A stretch of DNA of 64,000 bases from NCBI GenBank assembly GCA_020633235.1, contig JACKEA010000011.1:62001-126000 (forward strand), read 5' to 3'. The translations under genes were made by a program, and so were the position numbers. Source of the stretch: Polyangiaceae bacterium. Its GTDB lineage: Bacteria; Myxococcota_A; Polyangia; Polyangiales; Polyangiaceae. The notes under the pieces are model-generated. The model was not told the DNA's origin. It was given only the letters and a program-made list of their open reading frames with translations, and ran no database searches. Shown piece after piece: positions 59,177 through 64,000 of this stretch; within the stretch, counting starts at the first letter, position 1; each line of letters opens with the position of its first letter.

Positions 59177-60040
59177 TCAGGGCGCTTCGCAGCCGTCCAC
59201 GGGGGGGACTTCCGCAGGTGGAGTGCCGTCGGCGATGAGCTTCGCCGCGGCGAACACCGGGCGCCAGCGGTCCAAGCGGGAGAACTCCGAACGCCCCAAG
59301 GTTTGCTCTTTGCCGTCCATCACCGACGCGGAGATGATGCCGATGACCTCGCCCGTTCCGGTGCTGAGGGCGGGACCCCCGGAGTCCCCCGGGCAGATGG
59401 CGGCATTGAGGCGGAAGCGGCTGTCCATCACCCGATCCACCGCGCCGCCCACCCGCTCCTTGCGGCGGATGCCATCGCTCGACAGCGCGCAGCGACCAAA
59501 GCCCACCGGCTCGATTTCTTCGCCCTTTTTCGGGGGTTCGTCCAGCCGCGGGGTGACCGTGGGCATGCCCACCAGCTTGCGCTCCAGCACCAAGATCGCG
59601 ATGTCCCCGACGCCCGCTGCATAGCCGCAGGGCGGCGCCACGATGGCGCGCACACCGACCTCGCCCCAGGGTAGGTAGTCCCCACCCAGCTCCACGTGGA
59701 CGTTCTTTGCTTCCACGTTCGAGCTCTGGAACTCGCCGAAGTCGTTGCGCTGGCTCACGCAGTGGTGGGCCGTGAGCACCTGGTCGTCGTCGATGAGGGA
59801 TCCGGAGCAGGTCACGCTGCCGGCCACCACGCGCACGACGTAGTCGTCCTCCCGAGCCCAGGCGAAACGCAGGTACGCGCTCGTGCCTGCACCTCGCAAC
59901 GCGGCCGGCGAGGGTTTCGGCTCCGGCCGATCGCTCACTCGGAACGGCTTCAAGGTGGAGCAAGCGGGGGTTGCGACGGCCGCCACGACCAGCGCCGCCG
60001 GCAGCATCGAGCTTCGCTTCTTGCTCTCGCCGTCTCCCAT
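59177..60040 (-). CDS. Secreted trypsin-like serine protease (S1), lipoprotein signal
   Basis: 287 residues from the ATG at 60038-60040, beginning a signal (SSMLPAALVVAAVATPACST) with a lipobox-like Cys. The S1 triad is visible: His in VLTAHHCVSQ, Asp in GVGDIAILVLE, Ser in CPGDSGGPAL. Extra Cys residues suggest disulfides. The substrate specificity cannot be inferred. Likely exported and anchored; it may degrade proteins or activate a partner. It is preceded, 2 bp away, by the TPR-like membrane protein gene in the same operon. Confidence 0.87.
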   Translation of the reverse strand: MGDGESKKRSSMLPAALVVAAVATPACSTLKPFRVSDRPEPKPSPAALRGAGTSAYLRFAWAREDDYVVRVVAGSVTCSGSLIDDDQVLTAHHCVSQRNDFGEFQSSNVEAKNVHVELGGDYLPWGEVGVRAIVAPPCGYAAGVGDIAILVLERKLVGMPTVTPRLDEPPKKGEEIEPVGFGRCALSSDGIRRKERVGGAVDRVMDSRFRLNAAICPGDSGGPALSTGTGEVIGIISASVMDGKEQTLGRSEFSRLDRWRPVFAAAKLIADGTPPAEVPPVDGCEAP

Positions 60041-60042
60041 CT

Positions 60043-60561
60043 TCAGCGCATGTCCAGGGACACCTCGCGCACGGCGAGGCGGTAGGCGAGCAGGGCGCGA
60101 TTGGGCTGCTCCGTAGGATCTTCCACGCCCAGCCGCACCATCTGGGACAAGAACCGAGCGCGGCGTTCCGCCCGCGCCACCAAGCCACGAGGACACGCCT
60201 GCTGCTCACACAGGGTGAGCACGTCTTTCTGCGCCGTGAGGGCCAAGCGCGCGAGGCCGAGCTCGCTCAAGCTCCGAGCCCGCGCATCGGCGATGGCCGG
60301 CTCCGCCTTCACGCTCTCCGGCGCGCGATCCAGGGCGGCCTGCGCTAGGCCTGGAGCCCCGCGGGTGAGGTACTCCTCCGTGAGCTGCTCCAAAGCGGCG
60401 GCGTCCTCCGGATGCGCGCTCACCCGCGCCTCCAGCGGGGCCAGCTCGGGTCCCATGTCGCGGCCCACGAGGGCAGGGAGGGGTGGGCTGACGCTGGACG
60501 CAACCATCCACAGGCCAAAGGCCCCCAGGATCCACGCTGCCGCCCACCGCCAATCTTGCAT
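60043..60561 (-). CDS. Single-pass membrane protein with TPR-like helices
   Basis: 172 residues from the ATG at 60559-60561. One N-terminal membrane helix (WRWAAAWILGAFGLWMVASS) is followed by a periplasmic helical part (EARVSAHPEDAAALEQLTEE, RGAPGLAQAALDRAPESVKA) resembling TPR repeats. A frame extends upstream to 60636 but only adds a basic segment. It is coupled by a 2-bp gap to the S1 protease gene and is probably its partner. Function unknown. Confidence 0.7.
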   Translation of the reverse strand: MQDWRWAAAWILGAFGLWMVASSVSPPLPALVGRDMGPELAPLEARVSAHPEDAAALEQLTEEYLTRGAPGLAQAALDRAPESVKAEPAIADARARSLSELGLARLALTAQKDVLTLCEQQACPRGLVARAERRARFLSQMVRLGVEDPTEQPNRALLAYRLAVREVSLDMR

Positions 60562-60746
60562 CCGACCTCGAAACCCGCCCAGACACCTGCCGGATCGCAA
60601 AGTTCCCGGCTCGGAGCGTTCGACTCCTCGAGGCATGGACGGATTGGGTCAGTTTACGGTCTTTTTCCAGCTCACGCTGGCGAGAAAAAAAATCGAGGCG
60701 AGGGCTGAACGCCCGGGTGTGTAGCTTCGTGTGAGACAGCTTCCGG

Positions 60747-60792
60747 GGTTTGTTGTTCCGCCGCGGAAACGTTCCCGCGTTGGACCAACAAA
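60747..60792. repeat. Inverted repeat TTTGTTG...CAACAAA with the short intergenic motif
   Basis: TTTGTTG at 60749-60755 pairs with CAACAAA at 60786-60792. The left half plus flank on the minus strand (60748-60766) is the 20-bp motif TTTCCGCGGCGGAACAACAA found at 32988-33006 and 54684-54702. It lies between the TPR-like gene start and the 3' end of the HD-GYP-like gene. Confidence 0.45.
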
Positions 60793-60799
60793 AGAAGCC

Positions 60800-62269
60800 T
60801 CAGCCCGGCGACACGCCCGGAGGCAGGGCGTCGTCGTGGACCAAGGCCCGGGCCACGTTGAAACGGGCGGCCGCGGAGCCCAGCAGGCGCACGACGCCGG
60901 GAGCCTGCGGATCGAGGCCCAGATCGATGACGGCGGCGCCGTCCAACGGCAGGCCCGCCGCGTCGGTCACGGGGCGGACCTGCGGCCGATTCTTGGCGTC
61001 GGCGGCGTCCGAGGGCCCCACCACCACGGCCCAGGCGCCGCTCGCCAGCTCCACCACGCTGCCTACCGGGAACAGGCCCAGGGCCTCGACGAAGACCCGC
61101 AACAGATCGCGGTCGATGCCGGGGTCGGAGGCCATCTGGTCGATGGCTTCCGCGGCGGAAAGCGCCGGGCTCATGTCGCGGGGTGCCATGCGATCGACGA
61201 AATGACGGATGAACACCAAGAGCCCACTGTGGGGAAGGAGGCGTCGCGTACCGGACCAGGGAACGCCCAGGAGCTCTTGACGCTCGGCCCAAGATGCTTC
61301 GAAGGCGGCCACGGAGCGCATCACCGCTACGGGGCGGAGGCCGCTGAGGGCGACGCACAGCATGGCGGTCGTGCCGGGCACCAGCATCTCGACCTGATCC
61401 GAGAGCGCCACCAGGCTTTCTTCGGCCTCGCTGCCGCGCAAGCGAACGCGACCCACGTCGGTGAGGAAGGCCGCCATCGCCAGCTGCACCAAGAGCGCGC
61501 GGTCTTGGGTGATCTCCCGAGCCAGCGTGACCAGCAAGATGGCGGACTGCACGGCGCGCCCGGCGTCATCGCGATGAGCCCCCGCCAGCGCCGTCATGCC
61601 CAGCAGCGTGGAGCCCTGCTTGTCCGCCAGCGCCACCAGCTGCTGGGCGAGACGCTTGAGCCGTTGCGGCAAGATGTTGCGGCCGGCGGCGACGTCTTCG
61701 TAGAAGCGGCGTACGACCACCAACGCGGTAGCGTAGAAACGCAAGGTGCGCTCGCGAATGGGCAGCGCCTCTCGGGTGAGGCCCTGGGCGAGCCAGGGTG
61801 AGCTGCGGCGCAGGGTCACGTTCTCGAGCTCCAGCTCGAACAACTGCTCGCGCTTTTCGGGGTCACGGATGGCGGCGACCAGCGCGGCGCTGAAGGCCAG
61901 AAGCTCCCGCCCGCTCACCTCCGGCTCGAAGCTGACTTCGGCGACCTCTGCGCGACCCAAGATGCGTCCGAGCTCCAGCGCCGACTCGTACGCCTGGCGC
62001 GAAGCGCGCAGCAGCTGGCCACAGACGAATACGGAATCCCCGGCGAAGGTGAAGCGCGTCGCCGAGCCCACCTCGCTGGAGAAGTGCGCCAGAGCCTCGG
62101 CGGCCTTCTCCGCGGCCTCGTGCAGCGCGGTGTTGTTCTCCGCGAACACCAACGAGTTCTTCGCCAGGCGAAACACCGCCAGGCTCACGTTGGCGCTGCG
62201 ATTCAACAGCGGGTTCTGCGCCTGCAGCGTGGCCAGATCGGAGACGCAGTTCGCGAGGTAGTCCGTCAC
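60800..62269 (-). CDS. Degenerate HD-GYP-like protein
   Basis: 489 residues from GTG 62267-62269, overlapping the stop of the HEAT-repeat gene (GTGA). The N-terminal part is helical (LATLQAQNPLLNRSANVSLA, AEKAAEALAHFSSEVGSATR). The middle resembles an HD-GYP phosphohydrolase core (LVTLAREITQDRALLVQLAM, then AAFLTDVGRVRLRG), but the metal His of the HD pair is Thr (TD instead of HD), so cyclic-di-GMP hydrolysis is unlikely. The C-terminus (VFVEALGLFPVGSVVELASG) is typical of HD-GYP regulators. Likely a c-di-GMP-related scaffold. Confidence 0.7.
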   Translation of the reverse strand: MTDYLANCVSDLATLQAQNPLLNRSANVSLAVFRLAKNSLVFAENNTALHEAAEKAAEALAHFSSEVGSATRFTFAGDSVFVCGQLLRASRQAYESALELGRILGRAEVAEVSFEPEVSGRELLAFSAALVAAIRDPEKREQLFELELENVTLRRSSPWLAQGLTREALPIRERTLRFYATALVVVRRFYEDVAAGRNILPQRLKRLAQQLVALADKQGSTLLGMTALAGAHRDDAGRAVQSAILLVTLAREITQDRALLVQLAMAAFLTDVGRVRLRGSEAEESLVALSDQVEMLVPGTTAMLCVALSGLRPVAVMRSVAAFEASWAERQELLGVPWSGTRRLLPHSGLLVFIRHFVDRMAPRDMSPALSAAEAIDQMASDPGIDRDLLRVFVEALGLFPVGSVVELASGAWAVVVGPSDAADAKNRPQVRPVTDAAGLPLDGAAVIDLGLDPQAPGVVRLLGSAAARFNVARALVHDDALPPGVSPG

Positions 62270-64000
62270 GACGAGCGCCCCCGTGCCGCCGGCGGCTGGC
62301 TGAGGCGGATCTCGACCTGATTGTGGGCGATGCCGGCGGACTGGCGCACGCGCTGGCTGTTGCGGAAGCGCCCTTTGGATGCGGCTTCGAGAGCGGCCAA
62401 CGCTTCTTGGGTCTCGGCGATGGCGCCCAGCTGCTCCGCGGCCAGCGCACGGGTGTCTTCGTGGGCGCCGGTGGAGACGACGCGGGACTCCTGCAGCAGC
62501 TCGACGCACACTGCTTCGGCACGCTGTGGGGCCAGTGTGGCGAGCGTGGCGAGCAACATGCGGCGCTCCTCCTCCGGAAGCTTGTCGAAGTCGTCGCTCT
62601 TGATGCGCAGCACCAGGAACGGTCCTGCGGCTCGGATGACGTGAGCCTGAATCGCGCGCAAGGCGGCGACGCGCACTTCGGGATCCACGTCTTCCAACAG
62701 GGCGCGGAGCTCCACCCGCAGCCGCTCGCCGCGGGCGCCTTCGATGTGTCCCAGCGCTTCGATGCGCACGATGGCGTGGGGCGATTGCACGGCGAGGGCC
62801 ATGGCGTCGCGCGCCTCGGGGCTCTCGATGCTGCCGAGCACGCGCAACAGGGCGAGGGCGAGGGCGACGTCCGCCGTGGCGAACATGGCGCCGATCTCCG
62901 CTTCGTGGCCTCGACCCAACCGGACCAGGCCGGCGATCAGTGCGTCTTTCAGATCCCCCGCGAAAACCCGCGGCAGGGCTTCGGCGATGACGGGCACGTG
63001 CTGCTCGGTGAGGGCGCCGGTGAGGGTGTGCACCGCCGTGACGCGGGCGGGATCGGGATCGGCGATGGCGGCGTGGAGCAGGTGGCCGAGGGCCGTCGCC
63101 GTCAGGGTCTGGCGAACCAGCTCGCTGTGCAGCTCGGCCGCTTCGGCGGGGTCCTTGAGCTCGCGAAAGGCCAGGGCCAAGCGGGACAAGAGCGAGAGAG
63201 CGGCGTCCGGGGCGTCCGCGGCCAGGGCGTCGAGGCCGGCGCTGAGGGGAACCGTGACGGTGTCCAGCGTGCCTTGCAGGGCCGCCTGATTGAAGGCGAC
63301 GGCCACGGCCACGACGAAGCGCTCGTCCAGCGCGACGTCGGCTTCCAACTGCTCCCGGAGTGCGGCGACGGAACCTTCGTCGACGGAGCCGCTCTGAACG
63401 TCCATGCGCGCGCGCTGCTTGCGAATGCGCTCCGCGCGGGCCTCCGCTTCTGCGCTGTGCTCGTCGTCCAGGGCCAAGAGCCGAGCCAAGCGCTGCTCTC
63501 GCGTGCTCGCGTCCGCGCCGCTTCCGCGGTGCTCCGACCAACAATCTTCGAGCTGGAAGCTGGAATCGAAGTTGGCCAAGGCCAACACGGCGTCGGTTTC
63601 GCTGCCGAAGTCGTCGTAGCTCTCGGCGTCGCCCGCCACGAAGTTGTCGAAGGCTTGGTACACGACGTGATCGAAGCCCGCGTCCCACAGCCAGGTGACG
63701 GAGTCGTCTTCGCTGGGCAAGCCCTGCCGATCTTGCGTGAGCAGCAGGATCAGCCGTCCGAACTCGTCCTTCGAGAGCCCGGAGACCAGGCCCAACATGC
63801 GCACGCCGTCGGCGAAGAGCTGATACGGAATGCGGTCGAAGGGCTGGCGCGGTTCCCACAACACGGAGCCGCGGGCCACGAAGGCGTAGGGCGTGACCTC
63901 CCACAGGAGCTCGTCGTCGGACTGCGCCAGAGCGAGCTCGCACTGGGCGAAGGCGGTATCCAGACGGCGGAGCGCCTCCGGGTGGGTGGAGCCGTACTGG
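62266..64000 (-). CDS. HEAT-repeat protein (5' end beyond the window)
   Basis: At least 578 codons; the frame continues without a start to the window edge. Segments such as DVDPEVRVAALRAIQAHVIR, DAMALAVQSPHAIVRIEALG and LSLLSRLALAFRELKDPAEA form HEAT-type helical repeats, a protein-binding solenoid. The N-terminal visible part (ELLWEVTPYAFVARGSVLWE) looks like a globular domain. A GTG at 63877-63879 is an internal in-frame codon, not the start. The end is coupled to the HD-GYP-like gene, suggesting a complex of the two. Confidence 0.75.
   Translation of the reverse strand, partial: QYGSTHPEALRRLDTAFAQCELALAQSDDELLWEVTPYAFVARGSVLWEPRQPFDRIPYQLFADGVRMLGLVSGLSKDEFGRLILLLTQDRQGLPSEDDSVTWLWDAGFDHVVYQAFDNFVAGDAESYDDFGSETDAVLALANFDSSFQLEDCWSEHRGSGADASTREQRLARLLALDDEHSAEAEARAERIRKQRARMDVQSGSVDEGSVAALREQLEADVALDERFVVAVAVAFNQAALQGTLDTVTVPLSAGLDALAADAPDAALSLLSRLALAFRELKDPAEAAELHSELVRQTLTATALGHLLHAAIADPDPARVTAVHTLTGALTEQHVPVIAEALPRVFAGDLKDALIAGLVRLGRGHEAEIGAMFATADVALALALLRVLGSIESPEARDAMALAVQSPHAIVRIEALGHIEGARGERLRVELRALLEDVDPEVRVAALRAIQAHVIRAAGPFLVLRIKSDDFDKLPEEERRMLLATLATLAPQRAEAVCVELLQESRVVSTGAHEDTRALAAEQLGAIAETQEALAALEAASKGRFRNSQRVRQSAGIAHNQVEIRLSQPPAARGRSS

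Noticed and set aside
60800..63943. 1047-codon minus-strand frame
   Set aside because: Only the 489 codons after the GTGA junction are coding; the upstream part is a shifted frame of the HEAT-repeat gene.

Overview
The window looks like chromosomal DNA of a high-GC Deltaproteobacterium (Myxococcota), most likely Polyangiales. Reasons: many Ala/Pro-rich lipoproteins, ATGA/GTGA-coupled gene pairs, a Gly/Ser-linker protein ending in a MYXO-CTERM-like Cys-TM-Arg tail, an AgmX/PglI-like C-terminal domain, a hemerythrin, and very large hybrid histidine kinases. No rRNA, complete tRNA, CRISPR array, transposase or integrase was seen. Species is not determinable by eye.

Layout. 1-8.3 kb is core: end of a LuxR regulator, a flavin monooxygenase-like enzyme, a zinc-ribbon/Sel1 membrane protein, an esterase lipoprotein, hemerythrin, a polysaccharide deacetylase and an ECF sigma/membrane-partner pair. 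8.3-15.5 kb is accessory region 1, largely a graveyard: broken ImmA/IrrE, DUF2326 (ABC-3C type), EEP nuclease and several unknown genes, beside apparently intact DUF3800, PD-(D/E)xK-like, HEVSH and GIY-YIG genes. 15.5-22.2 kb is core again: OmpA-like lipoprotein, MscS-cNMP channel, lipoprotein, and a B12/radical SAM protein with a strange C-terminal tail. 22.2-30.7 kb is accessory region 2: an ImmA/IrrE operon, an unknown bicistron, and a restriction-modification cluster (putative type II endonuclease, C5 methyltransferase, EndoIII-like glycosylase translationally coupled to the methylase).

Both accessory regions are bounded by copies of a ~55 bp sequence encoding GGVAFATLRAKAV-stop (8.33, 15.45, 22.2 and 30.6 kb). 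The first two copies are on the minus strand and the last two on the plus strand. Each region also carries, at the end facing the core block, a homologous ~320-360 bp unit that includes a fragment resembling the 3' half of tRNA-Arg. The copies at 8.33 and 22.2 kb differ at one base of 56. This suggests two sibling elements or repeated recombination at the same sequence.

30.7-44.2 kb is core: Cys-rich PHP-like lipoprotein, tandem paralogues of unknown function, GFA protein, beta-propeller-like lipoprotein, CoA-binding protein, TreT-like glycosyltransferase, a TetR-TVP38-oxidoreductase operon with a visible operator, and a REC-PAS-REC protein. 44.2-52.1 kb encodes two hybrid kinases in one operon, one with eleven near-identical 92-residue HAMP units. 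52.2-64 kb holds a DUF4091/MYXO-CTERM protein, two facing ExbD/AgmX-like proteins, a GNAT enzyme, a double-FHA protein, a signal peptidase-like protein lacking the catalytic lysine, a trypsin-like protease, and a HEAT-repeat/degenerate HD-GYP pair that runs off the end.
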